Source: Ignavibacteriota bacterium (lineage in GTDB: Bacteria > Bacteroidota > Ignavibacteria > UBA10030 > SZUA-254). From it: a DNA stretch of 64,000 nucleotides. Location: assembly GCA_016212665.1 (NCBI GenBank), contig JACREZ010000025.1, positions 1-64,000 on the forward strand, in the 5' to 3' direction. The translations under genes and the position numbers were made by a program. Position 1 is the first letter of the stretch. Each line of letters opens with the position of its first letter. Under the pieces are notes generated by a model. The model worked only from the letters and a program-made list of their open reading frames with translations. It was not told where the DNA came from and made no database searches. Shown in pieces: positions 8,626-17,413 of the stretch.

Positions 8626-9042
8626 ATGTTCTGTCGGAATTGTGGAAAAGAAATCAATCCTCAGGCGGTCATTTGCGTTGCGTGCGGCGCGGGATTAAAC
8701 AGCGGGAAACGATTTTGTCAATACTGTGGCGGAGAAACAAATCCGCTTGCGGAAATTTGCACCAAGTGCGGCGTACGATTGGCATTGCCAATCTATGAAC
8801 AGGCAGATAAATCAAAAATTGCCGCAGGATTGCTTGGCATTTTCCTCGGCGGACTCGGGATTCATCGCTTTTATCTCGGCTACACAAACATCGCTGTTGC
8901 CCAATTGATTCTCGGATTACTCGGGATTGTCACGTGCGGAATCACTTCCGTTGCCTCCTGCATTTGGGGATTAGTTGATGGCATTATGATTCTCACCGGC
9001 TCGCTCAACCGTGATGCTCAGGGCAGACCCTTAAAAGATTAA
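8626..9042 (+). CDS. Double zinc-ribbon TM2-domain membrane protein
   Basis: 138 residues. Two zinc ribbons at the N-terminus (CxxC pairs at 3/6 and 17/20, then 31/34 and 45/48) are followed by a TM2 domain: 'GIFLGGLGIHRFYLGYTNIAVAQL' (broken here to its key residues G-G-xHRFYLG) and a second helix ending in 'WGLVDGIMIL'. TM2 proteins are small two-helix membrane proteins of unclear role. The ribosome site AGGAG lies 7 bases before the ATG. Two bases separate it from the DUF2752 gene. Confidence 0.85.
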   Translation: MFCRNCGKEINPQAVICVACGAGLNSGKRFCQYCGGETNPLAEICTKCGVRLALPIYEQADKSKIAAGLLGIFLGGLGIHRFYLGYTNIAVAQLILGLLGIVTCGITSVASCIWGLVDGIMILTGSLNRDAQGRPLKD

Positions 9043-9044
9043 CC

Positions 9045-9377
9045 ATGCTTTCTTCCTACAGCATTCGCCGACAATATTTTGTCGGCTTTGCAGTTATCTC
9101 CGTTGGAGTAAGTCTTCTTGCTATCATTCCAACGGAGGTTCTCCAAACATTACCAACAGTCTGTGTTTTCAAAAATCTTTTCGGTGTGGAATGTTTCGGG
9201 TGCGGGGTGACACGTGCGATTTCGAGTGTGTTGCACGGAGAGTTTCAACAAGCTTGGTTATTCAATAAATTCATCGTCACAATTTTTCCCTTATTAGTAT
9301 TTTATTTGACGTATTCCTACTTTAAATCCAAACCAAACAAGAATATTACTTCACTACGAATGACTCCTGACCAATGA
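9045..9377 (+). CDS. DUF2752 membrane protein
   Basis: 110 residues with two or three membrane helices and the family core 'CFGCGVTRAI...LHGEF..AW.FN', where the CxxC pair and conserved Gly/Asn define DUF2752. Function unknown. DUF2752 and TM2 genes are often neighbours in this part of the tree (recollection, not checked), and here they are two bases apart, so they are probably coexpressed. The C-terminal tail after about residue 95 runs into sequence adjacent to a decayed pepA fragment and may be altered. Confidence 0.8.
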   Translation: MLSSYSIRRQYFVGFAVISVGVSLLAIIPTEVLQTLPTVCVFKNLFGVECFGCGVTRAISSVLHGEFQQAWLFNKFIVTIFPLLVFYLTYSYFKSKPNKNITSLRMTPDQ

Positions 9378-9397
9378 CAGCAAGAATCACTTCCACC

Positions 9398-9447
9398 CCC
9401 CAACATCTCCACCAACAACCGAACACAACTCCCAAACCGCTTTCCCT
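9398..9447 (-). pseudogene. Decayed copy of the pepA 3' end
   Basis: On the minus strand this stretch translates to a 'RLLVEMLGG'-like tail and at DNA level it aligns with pepA positions about 10278-10328 (shared CAACATCTCCACCAACAACC, then ~85% identity with one indel). pepA itself ends at 10259, on the far side of the toxin-antitoxin pair. The pair is therefore bracketed by direct copies of the pepA 3' end. Confidence 0.7.
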
Positions 9448-9524
9448 TGAATTTTGAAACTCGATTGTTTTCAATATTTTGTGTTATTAGAATTCTATTG
9501 TACATTAAAATAAAAAATTGACTT

Positions 9525-9767
9525 ATGCTTATCATTGATGACGAAATTGTTGCGGCTACCCAAATTTCTGAAGAAGAATTGAAGAGAGAAATTGCTCTTT
9601 TCCTTTATTCAAAGGGAATGTTATCACAAGGACAAGCACGTAAAATAACCGACTTGGATTTTATAGAATTCGAAAAGTTACTAGTCGAACATAATATTCC
9701 AAATCCATATTCAGTTCAAGAACTTGAAACTGATTTAGCAACTCTTCAGGCACTCCGAACAACATGA
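9525..9767 (+). CDS. UPF0175-family antitoxin
   Basis: 80 residues: 'EEELKREIALFLYSKGMLSQGQARKI' followed by 'FEKLLVEHNIP' is the UPF0175 pattern, a small DNA-binding-like protein regularly paired with DUF3368 PIN-like toxins. Its last codons overlap the toxin start as ATGA (9764-9767), the typical type II arrangement. Autoregulation of the pair by the antitoxin is likely but no operator was identified. Confidence 0.85.
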   Translation: MLIIDDEIVAATQISEEELKREIALFLYSKGMLSQGQARKITDLDFIEFEKLLVEHNIPNPYSVQELETDLATLQALRTT

Positions 9768-10249
9768 TTGTGGTCAGCGACACTACACCAATCAGTTCAT
9801 TATTCAGAATTCACCACTTACACTTACTGCATGCACTGTTTGAAAATGTTGTAATTCCATCGGCGGTCATGGAGGAACTTTTGCAACTTAGGAGGTGGGG
9901 CTACGACTTACGAGAGATATCCTCCTCGTCCTGGATTGAAGTGAAATCTGTTTCCGATAATGAATACCTTTATCAACTAAAACTTATTTTAGACGACGGA
10001 GAGGCGGAAGCAATAGCCCTCGCTAAAGAACTTCACGCAGAATTACTTTTAACAGACGAGATGAAAGGGAGAACGGTAGCAAAACGAGAAGGATTACAAA
10101 TCGTCGGTACGTTAGGTATCTTACTGCGTTCCAAACAGGTTGGATTGCTTAGCGATGTTCGGCAACCATTAGATTTTCTTATCCGCGAAGCCAATTTCAG
10201 AATTTCTGACTCACTCTATCAAGAGATATTGAACAAAGCCGAGGAATAG
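9764..10249 (+). CDS. DUF3368 PIN-like toxin
   Basis: 161 residues of a PIN-type RNase fold. Acidic residues expected to bind metal are visible: Asp6 in 'VVSDTTPIS', Glu in 'DDGEAEAIALA', and Asp in 'LLLTDEMKGR'. Family members are toxins of type II modules acting on RNA. Overlap with the UPF0175 antitoxin supports the pairing. The stop is only 9 bp from the pepA stop on the other strand; the pair looks inserted at the pepA 3' end. Confidence 0.85.
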   Translation: MIVVSDTTPISSLFRIHHLHLLHALFENVVIPSAVMEELLQLRRWGYDLREISSSSWIEVKSVSDNEYLYQLKLILDDGEAEAIALAKELHAELLLTDEMKGRTVAKREGLQIVGTLGILLRSKQVGLLSDVRQPLDFLIREANFRISDSLYQEILNKAEE

Positions 10250-10258
10250 AAATATTTC

Positions 10259-11758
10259 CTACTTTGTTTTCCAGCCCTTCAACATCTCCACCAACAACCT
10301 CACACCAACTCCCGAACCGCCTTTCGGCGCGTACGGTAAATCCTCCTCGAGAATTGCAGTCCCTGCAATATCAAGGTGAACCCAGTTATACTTACCGATA
10401 AATTTCTTCAGAAAGAATCCGGCAGTGATTGCGCCAGCCCAACGCCCGCCGACATTCTTTACATCTGCAACATCACTCTTGATAAGTTTTTCATATTCAT
10501 CGTACATCGGTAATTGCCACACGCGTTCGTAGGTTGCTTCGCCCGCCGTTTTCAATTTCGACATCAACTCATCATCATTCCCCATCATTCCCGTTGCGTA
10601 ATGACCGAGCGCAACAACACACGCTCCCGTCAACGTCGCCAAATCAATTACCGCTTTCGGTTTGTAGATTGATGCATACGCAAGCGCATCGGCAAGCACC
10701 AAACGACCTTCTGCATCCGTGTTATCTACTTCCGAAGTCTTCCCACCATAGTGAGTGATAATGTCGCCGGGACGCATTGCCGCGCCGCCAAGTAAATTTT
10801 CTGTCGAAGGAATCAATCCGATAACATGCACAGGAACTTTCAAGCGTGCTACTGCTTCCATCGTGCCGATGACCGCCGCCGCACCGGACATATCCATTTT
10901 CATCTCTCCCATTCCGCTTGCCGGTTTGATGGAAATTCCTCCGGCATCAAACGTAATTCCTTTTCCGACAAGGACTATCGTTTCAAGATTTTTCTTTCCG
11001 GCGTTGTGTTCAAGAATGATAAATCGCGGCGGACGCTCACTCCCTGAATTTACCGCAAGCAAGCCACCGAACTTCATCTCCTGAATTTTCTTTTTATCCC
11101 ACACCGTACAACGGTAACCAAACTTCTGCGCCGATTCTTTTGCAATCTGTGCAAGCGATTCAGGATAGAGTTCGTTCCCAGGTGCGTTCTCCAAATTGCG
11201 GGTGAGATAGACCGCCTCACAAACAAACTTCACTTCTCGAAGTACCTTGTTGATTTCTTTCTCAATCTCCTTCTTCTCACTCACCAATGTCAGTTGAGCA
11301 ACGTTCTTCTTCTCTTTGTTCTCCGTCAAGTATTTGTCATACTTGTACAAAGAAAGATACGCGCCTTCTGCCAACGCTTTTGCAAGTTCAACGTCGGTTA
11401 TTGTCTCACTTGCCTCTGGCAAAACCATTGCAACATGTTTCAGTTTCATCCCCTTTGCCTGCTTCGCAGAGCGTGCCGCCGCTCTTCTGAATTTCTCAAT
11501 CGTAAGTTTCTTCTCGTCGCCAAGTCCGATTAACAATAACCGGGGTGATGCCAATTTCCCTTCCGTCAAAATCGAGAGCGACTCAGAATCTTTCCCTGTA
11601 AAATTTTCTAACTCGATGATGTGGTCAATCCGTTTCCCGAAGAGTTTTCGTAACTCAGCAATGCGTTTTTTAAATGTCGTTTTGGATTCTTCGATGAAAT
11701 AAACCACAGCATCTGCTTTGACAGACTTTAGACTTGATGTTTGGAAAGATAAATTCAT
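10259..11758 (-). CDS. pepA: Leucyl aminopeptidase (M17)
   Basis: 499 residues, normal for M17 cytosolic aminopeptidases that remove N-terminal residues from peptides using two metal ions. The signature 'NTDAEGRLVLADAL' is intact, as are the metal/substrate Lys and Asp in 'VGKGITFDAGG' and 'KMDMSGAA'. The N-terminal 160 residues form the regulatory/hexamer domain. It is the last gene of a long minus-strand block. Its 3' end appears twice in the window because of the insertion described at 9398-10330. Confidence 0.95.
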   Translation of the reverse strand: MNLSFQTSSLKSVKADAVVYFIEESKTTFKKRIAELRKLFGKRIDHIIELENFTGKDSESLSILTEGKLASPRLLLIGLGDEKKLTIEKFRRAAARSAKQAKGMKLKHVAMVLPEASETITDVELAKALAEGAYLSLYKYDKYLTENKEKKNVAQLTLVSEKKEIEKEINKVLREVKFVCEAVYLTRNLENAPGNELYPESLAQIAKESAQKFGYRCTVWDKKKIQEMKFGGLLAVNSGSERPPRFIILEHNAGKKNLETIVLVGKGITFDAGGISIKPASGMGEMKMDMSGAAAVIGTMEAVARLKVPVHVIGLIPSTENLLGGAAMRPGDIITHYGGKTSEVDNTDAEGRLVLADALAYASIYKPKAVIDLATLTGACVVALGHYATGMMGNDDELMSKLKTAGEATYERVWQLPMYDEYEKLIKSDVADVKNVGGRWAGAITAGFFLKKFIGKYNWVHLDIAGTAILEEDLPYAPKGGSGVGVRLLVEMLKGWKTK

Positions 11759-11832
11759 AGACTTGTATTAGTTTTTGGTTATGGTTGAGGATTATAGATT
11801 ACAATCATTTAGTTTGAAGCAATGAGCATCTA

Positions 11833-11935
11833 ATAAACAATAATGATACAAATGACAAATGACTAATGACAATTGACAATTTACCATTGACAATTTATAT
11901 TGACTACTCACAACGAACAACTCACGAAATATACT
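11833..11935. repeat. Intergenic heptanucleotide repeat
   Basis: Between pepA and the DHH gene: successive 7-mers AAATGAC, AAATGAC, TAATGAC, AATTGAC, AATTTAC, CATTGAC, AATTTAT and then AACAACT/CACGAAA-like units. Otherwise the gap 11759-11921 holds nothing I can identify. Confidence 0.65.
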
Positions 11936-12902
11936 TCGAAACTGCTTCCAACACCCGTCGAATAGATTCCTCCAGAGAAACATCATGCACACGGGCGCCG
12001 GCGGCATTAAGATGTCCGCCTCCGCCAAATTCGTTAGCGAGTTTGTTAATGGGAATTGTCCCTTTCGAGCGGAAACTGATTTTCACTCCGTTCGGCATTT
12101 CATTGAACAACATTCCAACGAGAACACCGCGTACACTCATCGGGTATGTTGTGAAGTTATCAGTTTCAACTTCTGAGGTTCCTGTTTGCTCGAACATTTT
12201 TCTTGTGCAAACGACATACGCCACTTTTCCATCGCAGGCAAGTTTCATTGAATCAAGCATTTCGCCGAGCAACCTCATTCTGCCGACCGACCATTGTTCA
12301 TACACATTGGAAAATAATTCAGTCGGGTCTGCGCCGCAATCAAGAAGATGTGCGGCGATGTGGTGTGTCTCTGCATCCGTTCTTGGAAAACGGAACGAAC
12401 CGGTATCAGTCATGATTGCCGTGTAAAGATAGCGCGCAGTTTTTTTGTCAAGCATTGACTTATCAAACGACATGAGAAACTGATACACAATTTCCCCGGT
12501 TGATGTTGCATCAGCATTGATAACAAAATGCTGTGCGAATGAATCAGCATCGAGGTGATGGTCAATGATAACTTTGGTGGCTTTGCTTGAAAGAACCGCC
12601 TCCTTCATGCTTCGAAGTCGCTCAGGATGGTTTGTATCAACAACAAGGATTACGTCCGCCTGAAGAATCTTCTCCGTATCCCGTTCCGGAGTGAACTTGA
12701 GAATTTCATTCTGTTCATCAAGCCAAACATATTGTTCCGGCGTCTCGCTATGATTGATAATTGTTGCATGCTTTCCTCGTTTACGCAACGCCCTAGCGAG
12801 TGCAAGTTCGGAGCCTAATCCGTCACCATCAGGATTGACATGTGTCGTCAGAACAAATGTGTTGTTCTGTTCGACGATTGATTTGAGTTGAGTGAAATCC
12901 AT
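11922..12902 (-). CDS. nrnA: DHH/DHHA1 phosphoesterase (NrnA-like oligoribonuclease)
   Basis: 326 residues. The DHH domain has 'VNPDGDGLGSELAL', 'VVDTNHPERL' and the DHH motif in 'IIDHHLDAD'; the C-terminal DHHA1 domain ends with 'GGGHLNAAGARV'. This is the NrnA architecture, which degrades 2-5 nt RNA and can hydrolyse pAp, or in relatives cleaves c-di-AMP. The absence of GAF/PAS and membrane segments favours NrnA over GdpP. It is separated from korB by a terminator. Confidence 0.85.
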   Translation of the reverse strand: MDFTQLKSIVEQNNTFVLTTHVNPDGDGLGSELALARALRKRGKHATIINHSETPEQYVWLDEQNEILKFTPERDTEKILQADVILVVDTNHPERLRSMKEAVLSSKATKVIIDHHLDADSFAQHFVINADATSTGEIVYQFLMSFDKSMLDKKTARYLYTAIMTDTGSFRFPRTDAETHHIAAHLLDCGADPTELFSNVYEQWSVGRMRLLGEMLDSMKLACDGKVAYVVCTRKMFEQTGTSEVETDNFTTYPMSVRGVLVGMLFNEMPNGVKISFRSKGTIPINKLANEFGGGGHLNAAGARVHDVSLEESIRRVLEAVSKYIS

Positions 12903-12906
12903 TCTA

Positions 12907-12936
12907 ACAAAAAAGCCCCCGATAATTTGGAGGCTT
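12907..12936 (-). terminator. Rho-independent terminator after korB
   Basis: On the minus strand an AAGCCTCC / GGGGGCTT stem with an 8-nt loop is followed by TTTTTTG. It sits between the korB stop (12946) and the DHH start (12902), so korA-korB is its own unit. Confidence 0.8.
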
Positions 12937-12945
12937 CATTTTCTT

Positions 12946-14001
12946 TTATTGAATTGTCCACGTCTCGCCATGATTCAACAACTTTTCCAAATCTCCTTCT
13001 CCATTCTTTTGGATTGCTGTTTGAACCTGCCGTTCAATTTCAACTTCATACAACGGCTTCTGCACTTTGTAGAACACGCCAACCGGTCTCGGTAAGTTCG
13101 GGATGCTCGACATCCGGGCGAGAATAAACGAAAGCATCGTATCGTTCTCGTTGTGAACAATCAAATCATTCACAGAATATTTTCCATCGCTTAACGAAAC
13201 GACCGTCGGGGTAAATCCTTCAAGTTTGATTCCTTTATCTTTCTGTTTGCCGAACACCATTGGCTTTCCGTGCTCAAGATACACCACGTTCTCATCCTTC
13301 GTCTCTTTTTCCGTGAACGGAAAGAAGGCTCCGTCATTGAAGACATTGCAGTTTTGGTAAATCTCTACAAACGCAGTTCCCTGATGTTCCGCCGCGCGTC
13401 GAATAACCGATTGCAGATGCTTCGGGTCTCTGTCAAGCGTGCGGGCAACGAATGATGCTTCCGCACCGAGAGCGAGCAGTGTCGGATTGAATGGCTGGTC
13501 AACCGTTCCTTGCGGAGATGATTTCGTGACTTTACCGAATTCTGACGTTGGTGAATATTGTCCCTTTGTCAAACCGTAAATCTGGTTGTTGAACAAAATG
13601 ACTTTCATGTTCACATTACGACGACAGACATGAATAAAATGATTTCCGCCAATGCTCAATCCGTCTCCATCGCCTGTTGCAACCCAAACGGTCAAGTCAG
13701 GTCGGGCAATTTTCAAACCCGTGGCAATTGCAGTCGCGCGTCCATGGATGCCGTGAAAGCCGTATGTATCCATGTAATATGGAAAGCGACTTGAACACCC
13801 GATACCGGAAACAAAAACAAGATTATGTTTCGGGATACCAAGTTCGGGCATCACTCGCTGAACCTGCGCGAGAATCGAGTAGTCACCACAGCCGGGACAC
13901 CAACGGACGTCCTGGTCGGAGGAAAAATCCTTTGCAGTATATTTTTCTGCTGTAAAATTTTTGTTTGATTGTATGAGTTCTTCAACTAAATGCATGGTCA
14001 A
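12946..14001 (-). CDS. korB: 2-oxoacid (2-oxoglutarate):ferredoxin oxidoreductase, beta subunit
   Basis: 351 residues carrying the thiamine diphosphate domain: 'TGDGDGLSIGGNHF' through 'VILFNNQIYGLTKGQ', the GDG...NN signature. N-terminal 'WCPGCGDYSI' and further cysteines ('GIGCSSRFPYY') fit the ligands of the [4Fe-4S] cluster in two-subunit KOR/OFOR enzymes. With the alpha chain it converts 2-oxoglutarate + CoA to succinyl-CoA with ferredoxin, or runs in reverse in the reductive TCA cycle. Six bases downstream of korA. The exact substrate (2-oxoglutarate or pyruvate) is inferred from overall style. Confidence 0.92.
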   Translation of the reverse strand: MTMHLVEELIQSNKNFTAEKYTAKDFSSDQDVRWCPGCGDYSILAQVQRVMPELGIPKHNLVFVSGIGCSSRFPYYMDTYGFHGIHGRATAIATGLKIARPDLTVWVATGDGDGLSIGGNHFIHVCRRNVNMKVILFNNQIYGLTKGQYSPTSEFGKVTKSSPQGTVDQPFNPTLLALGAEASFVARTLDRDPKHLQSVIRRAAEHQGTAFVEIYQNCNVFNDGAFFPFTEKETKDENVVYLEHGKPMVFGKQKDKGIKLEGFTPTVVSLSDGKYSVNDLIVHNENDTMLSFILARMSSIPNLPRPVGVFYKVQKPLYEVEIERQVQTAIQKNGEGDLEKLLNHGETWTIQ

Positions 14002-14006
14002 TCTCC

Positions 14007-15833
14007 TTACAATATTTCATCAATCTTTTGTTCGATGTCGTTCGCTTTGAACGGCAATCCCAACACACGGTTATAACTCAGCATCGGCAATAAATATTTC
14101 GAACGGAGAATCTTCACCAATTGTCCGAGGTTGATTTCTGCAACAAGAATATTTTTGTACTTGAGCAGAATTTCACCCAGATTTTTCGGTAACGGGTTGA
14201 GGTGTTTCAAATGCAAATGCGAAACCGATTTCCCTTCTCGTCGTTTTGCTTCAACCGCCGTTCGGATTGCACCGTACGTTCCGCCCCAACCGATGACAAG
14301 TAACTCGCCTTTCTCATCCCCCTCCACCTGGGCGAGAGGAATATCATCAGCAATTCCATCTATCTTGTTCTGTCGCATCTTCACCATGAACTCGTGATTT
14401 TCCGGTTCATAGTTGATGTTGCCAGTCTCATGTTGTTTTTCTAAACCGCCGATACGGTGTTCGAGTCCGGGAGTTCCGGGAATTGCCCAAGGACGTGAAA
14501 GTGTTTTTTCATCACGACTGTATGGGAGAAATCCTTCGGGATTGGTTGCAAATGTTGGCGCGATATTCGGCAACGAACTGACTTGCGGAATCATCCACGG
14601 CTCCGCACCGTTGGCGAGATACCCATCGGTCAACAATATAACCGGAGTCATGTATTTCAATGCAATGCGCGCCGCTTCAAAAGCCATTGTAAAACAATCT
14701 GATGGAGTTGCCGCAGCAATTACCGGAATTGGCGCTTCGCCGTTACGTCCCCACACTGCTTGAAGTAAATCTGCTTGTTCTGTCTTCGTCGGTAAGCCGG
14801 TACTCGGTCCGCCGCGCTGAACATTCACAATGATAAGAGGAATTTCAAGCATGACGGCAAGTCCGAATCCTTCTGTCTTCAATGCCATGCCGGGACCACT
14901 TGTCGTTGTTACCGCAAGCGCTCCGCCATACGATGCGCCGATGGCACTTGTGATGCCTGCAATTTCATCTTCCGCCTGAAATGTTTTGATGCGGAAATTT
15001 TTGTGCTTCGATAATTCATGAAGAATATCGCTTGCCGGTGTGATGGGATATGTTCCGAGAAACAAATCTAAATTCGATTTCACCGATGCGGCAATCAATC
15101 CCCAGGCAACGGCTTCATTTCCCGTGATGCTTCTGTATGTTCCTTTTTGAAGATGTGCCGGTTTTACTTCGTATCGAACAGCAAAAATCTCTGTCGTCTC
15201 TCCGTACGCGTGACCTGCTTTAAGGACGCGGATATTTGCTTCAACCAATTCAGGAGATTTTTTGAACTTGTCTTCAATCCACCGGAGCGTCGGTTCAAGC
15301 GGACGCGAGTACATCCAATACATCATCCCGAGTGCGAAGAAATTCTTACTTCGTTCGACAACCTTCGGAGAGAGATTCGTATCGGCAAGCGCGTTCTCAG
15401 TCAGTTTCGTAATGGAAACTGCGTGGAGCCGATATTTTTCGAGTGAACTATCTTCGAGAGGATTTGATTGATAGCCGGCGAGTTTGAGATTTTTTGAATC
15501 AAATCCATCCGTGTTAGCAATAATAATTCCGCCATCAGAAAGAGCGCGTAAATTCACTTTCAATGCGGCAGGGTTCATCGCGACAAGAACGTCGCAGATA
15601 TCACCGGGAGTATTAATCTCAGTTGAACCGAAATGAATTTGAAATCCACTGACACCGAACAGCGTTCCGGCTGGGGCGCGAATCTCGGCAGGATAATCGG
15701 GGAGTGTGCTTAAATCATTACCCACAAGTGCGGTCGTACTTGTGAATTGCATCCCTGTTAATTGCATACCGTCACCGGAATCTCCGGCGAACCGTATTGT
15801 TACTTCATCTAAATTTTCAAGAACCTTAGCCAT
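14007..15833 (-). CDS. korA: 2-oxoacid (2-oxoglutarate):ferredoxin oxidoreductase, alpha subunit with fused gamma domain
   Basis: 608 residues. An N-terminal gamma-type domain (residues 1-190, 'TIRFAGDSGDGMQLTG') is fused to the pyrimidine-binding alpha domain ('GNEAVAWGLIAASVKS', 'TYPITPASDILHELSK', 'TTSGPGMALKTEG'). A C-terminal transketolase-like domain completes it. This gamma-alpha fusion is characteristic of two-subunit oxidoreductases of anaerobes and of Bacteroidota/Chlorobi. Partner of korB, with which it forms an operon; ccdA lies 28 bp upstream of the start on the same strand. Confidence 0.93.
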   Translation of the reverse strand: MAKVLENLDEVTIRFAGDSGDGMQLTGMQFTSTTALVGNDLSTLPDYPAEIRAPAGTLFGVSGFQIHFGSTEINTPGDICDVLVAMNPAALKVNLRALSDGGIIIANTDGFDSKNLKLAGYQSNPLEDSSLEKYRLHAVSITKLTENALADTNLSPKVVERSKNFFALGMMYWMYSRPLEPTLRWIEDKFKKSPELVEANIRVLKAGHAYGETTEIFAVRYEVKPAHLQKGTYRSITGNEAVAWGLIAASVKSNLDLFLGTYPITPASDILHELSKHKNFRIKTFQAEDEIAGITSAIGASYGGALAVTTTSGPGMALKTEGFGLAVMLEIPLIIVNVQRGGPSTGLPTKTEQADLLQAVWGRNGEAPIPVIAAATPSDCFTMAFEAARIALKYMTPVILLTDGYLANGAEPWMIPQVSSLPNIAPTFATNPEGFLPYSRDEKTLSRPWAIPGTPGLEHRIGGLEKQHETGNINYEPENHEFMVKMRQNKIDGIADDIPLAQVEGDEKGELLVIGWGGTYGAIRTAVEAKRREGKSVSHLHLKHLNPLPKNLGEILLKYKNILVAEINLGQLVKILRSKYLLPMLSYNRVLGLPFKANDIEQKIDEIL

Positions 15834-15861
15834 GATAACTTTTACTTCAACTAATCAAACA

Positions 15862-16596
15862 TCAACCTAATTCATTGAGAAACGGAAACCACTCGGAGAG
15901 CAGCGCCGAAATAATTGTCAATGAATTGGTCATTATCAAAACACCAAAAAGAACTAACAACACTCCACCAACAATTTCAACTTTGTGGAGATGTCGTTTG
16001 AATTTATTAAACACTTTGTAGAAAGCGGAAATACTTAATCCTGTGAGAAGAAATGGAATTCCTAACCCCGCCGAGTAGAGTGTCAACAACAAAATTCCCT
16101 GCCCGATGGTATCTTGTTGTGCGGCGATTGCAAGAATGCTTGCCAGGATTGGACCAATACAGGGAGTCCATCCGAAAGCGAACGCAAGACCGACCACAAA
16201 CGTCCCAAATAATCCAAGTGGCTTTGCATTCGATTGAAACCGCTTTTCGTACTGGAGGAATTTTATCTTGAAGACACCAATCATGTGCAAACCGAAGATA
16301 ATAATTATTCCGCCTGCAATTTTACTGATGATATCAAGGTTGGATTGGAGAAATTTTCCCACAGCACTTGCTGACGCCCCGAGAATGATAAACACTGTCG
16401 AAAAGCCCAATACAAACATGAGCGAGTTCATCATCAGTTTTCTCCGAACATCTTTAGCAGATGTTTCACTCATCATTTCATCGAACGAAAGTCCTGAGAT
16501 AAACGACAAGTACCCCGGCACAATCGGTAGCACGCATGGCGAGATAAACGAAAGTAAGCCGAAGAAAAATGCGGTGAGGAAATTTACTTCTTCCAT
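15862..16596 (-). CDS. ccdA: CcdA-type cytochrome c biogenesis / thiol-redox membrane protein
   Basis: About 244 residues with six membrane helices. The two redox cysteines typical of CcdA/DsbD-beta lie in helix 1 ('ISPCVLPIVPGYLSF') and helix 4 ('FGWTPCIGPILASI'). The protein carries reducing equivalents from cytoplasmic thioredoxin across the membrane for cytochrome c maturation or other exported thiols. I choose the ATG at 16596, which gives a normal N-terminus; a TTG at 16638 would add 14 residues that overlap a strong hairpin. Confidence 0.88.
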   Translation of the reverse strand: MEEVNFLTAFFFGLLSFISPCVLPIVPGYLSFISGLSFDEMMSETSAKDVRRKLMMNSLMFVLGFSTVFIILGASASAVGKFLQSNLDIISKIAGGIIIIFGLHMIGVFKIKFLQYEKRFQSNAKPLGLFGTFVVGLAFAFGWTPCIGPILASILAIAAQQDTIGQGILLLTLYSAGLGIPFLLTGLSISAFYKVFNKFKRHLHKVEIVGGVLLVLFGVLIMTNSLTIISALLSEWFPFLNELG

Positions 16597-16614
16597 AGGT
16601 TTATTATGTATGTT

Positions 16615-16636
16615 GCCGTTGGTATAAACCAACGGC
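16615..16636. promoter_or_regulatory. Perfect hairpin in front of ccdA
   Basis: GCCGTTGGT-ATAA-ACCAACGGC: a perfect 9-bp stem with a 4-nt loop, 19 bases upstream of the ccdA ATG and 56 bases after the rplI stop. It could be an RNA hairpin in the ccdA leader, part of a tandem terminator, or an operator. The sequence alone does not decide. Confidence 0.45.
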
Positions 16637-16648
16637 AATGATTCAGTT

Positions 16649-16692
16649 TAAAAAATACGTCAATTACAGTTCCCTTCAGTGAACTGTAATTG
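16649..16692 (-). terminator. Rho-independent terminator after rplI
   Basis: A perfect 12-bp stem (CAATTACAGTTC with its complement) and 8-nt loop directly after the rplI stop, followed on the minus strand by GACGTATTTTTTAAA. It ends the ribosomal protein unit. Confidence 0.85.
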
Positions 16693-17136
16693 TTACTCTT
16701 TCACAACCCAAACTTTGAGTTTGCCTGTGACTTCCGCATGAAGTTTCACATTAGCAGTATAGATGCCGAGCGCTTTTACTTGTTCATCAAATTCGATGAT
16801 GCGCTTGTCAATCGTCATTCCTTTTTCTGTGAGCACGTCGGCAATCATCTGCGATGTGACTGAACCGAAAAGTTTGTCATCCTCTCCGACTTTCATCGGA
16901 ATCGTGATGGAAAGTTTCTCAAGTTCGGTAGCGAGTTTCTGTGCATTCACAAGGTCTTTCTTCTCGCGATAGACTTGCTGCTTCTTTTCTTCTTCAAGGG
17001 CGCGGAGATTACCTTCTGTCGCGGCATAAGCAATTTTTTTGGGGATGAGATAGTTACGTGCGTATCCGTCGGCAACATCAACAACCTGACCGATTTGTCC
17101 TAACTGCTCAAAATTTTGACGTAAAATAATTTTCAT
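16693..17136 (-). CDS. rplI: 50S ribosomal protein L9
   Basis: 147 residues, the standard L9 length. N-terminal 'LRQNFEQLGQIGQVVDVADGYARNYLIPKKIA' region is the rRNA-binding domain (key signature G-x-VVxVxxGYARNYLxP), followed by the long connecting helix (about 45-75) and C-terminal domain. Last gene of rpsF-ssb-rpsR-rplI, 15 bp after rpsR, with a terminator behind it. Confidence 0.97.
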   Translation of the reverse strand: MKIILRQNFEQLGQIGQVVDVADGYARNYLIPKKIAYAATEGNLRALEEEKKQQVYREKKDLVNAQKLATELEKLSITIPMKVGEDDKLFGSVTSQMIADVLTEKGMTIDKRIIEFDEQVKALGIYTANVKLHAEVTGKLKVWVVKE

Positions 17137-17151
17137 AAATTTCTCCTTCGC

Positions 17152-17391
17152 TTAACGAATTGTTTCACTGACAAACGGAATCAGCGCAAGGTGACGTGCG
17201 CGTTTGATGGCTTGCGCCAGTTGACGCTGATGCTTTGCACACGTTCCCGTGATTCGTTTCGGAATGATTTTTCCCTGTTCATTGATCGCGCGGACTAATT
17301 TCTTTTCGTCTTTGTAATCAATATAAATATCCTTCGCTTCACAAAAGCGACAGGGGCGTTTTTTCTTTACTTGTACTTCTTGCTTTACCAT
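17152..17391 (-). CDS. rpsR: 30S ribosomal protein S18
   Basis: 79 residues; '[15 protein letters not shown]' then '[19 protein letters not shown]' and '[13 protein letters not shown]' are the S18 core. It retains a Cys set (CxxC plus a later Cys), typical of the zinc-binding C+ form of S18. Partner of S6 on the 30S platform. It sits between ssb and rplI. Confidence 0.97.
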   Translation of the reverse strand: MVKQEVQVKKKRPCRFCEAKDIYIDYKDEKKLVRAINEQGKIIPKRITGTCAKHQRQLAQAIKRARHLALIPFVSETIR

Positions 17392-17413
17392 TTACTTGTT
17401 CCCTGTTACGTTG

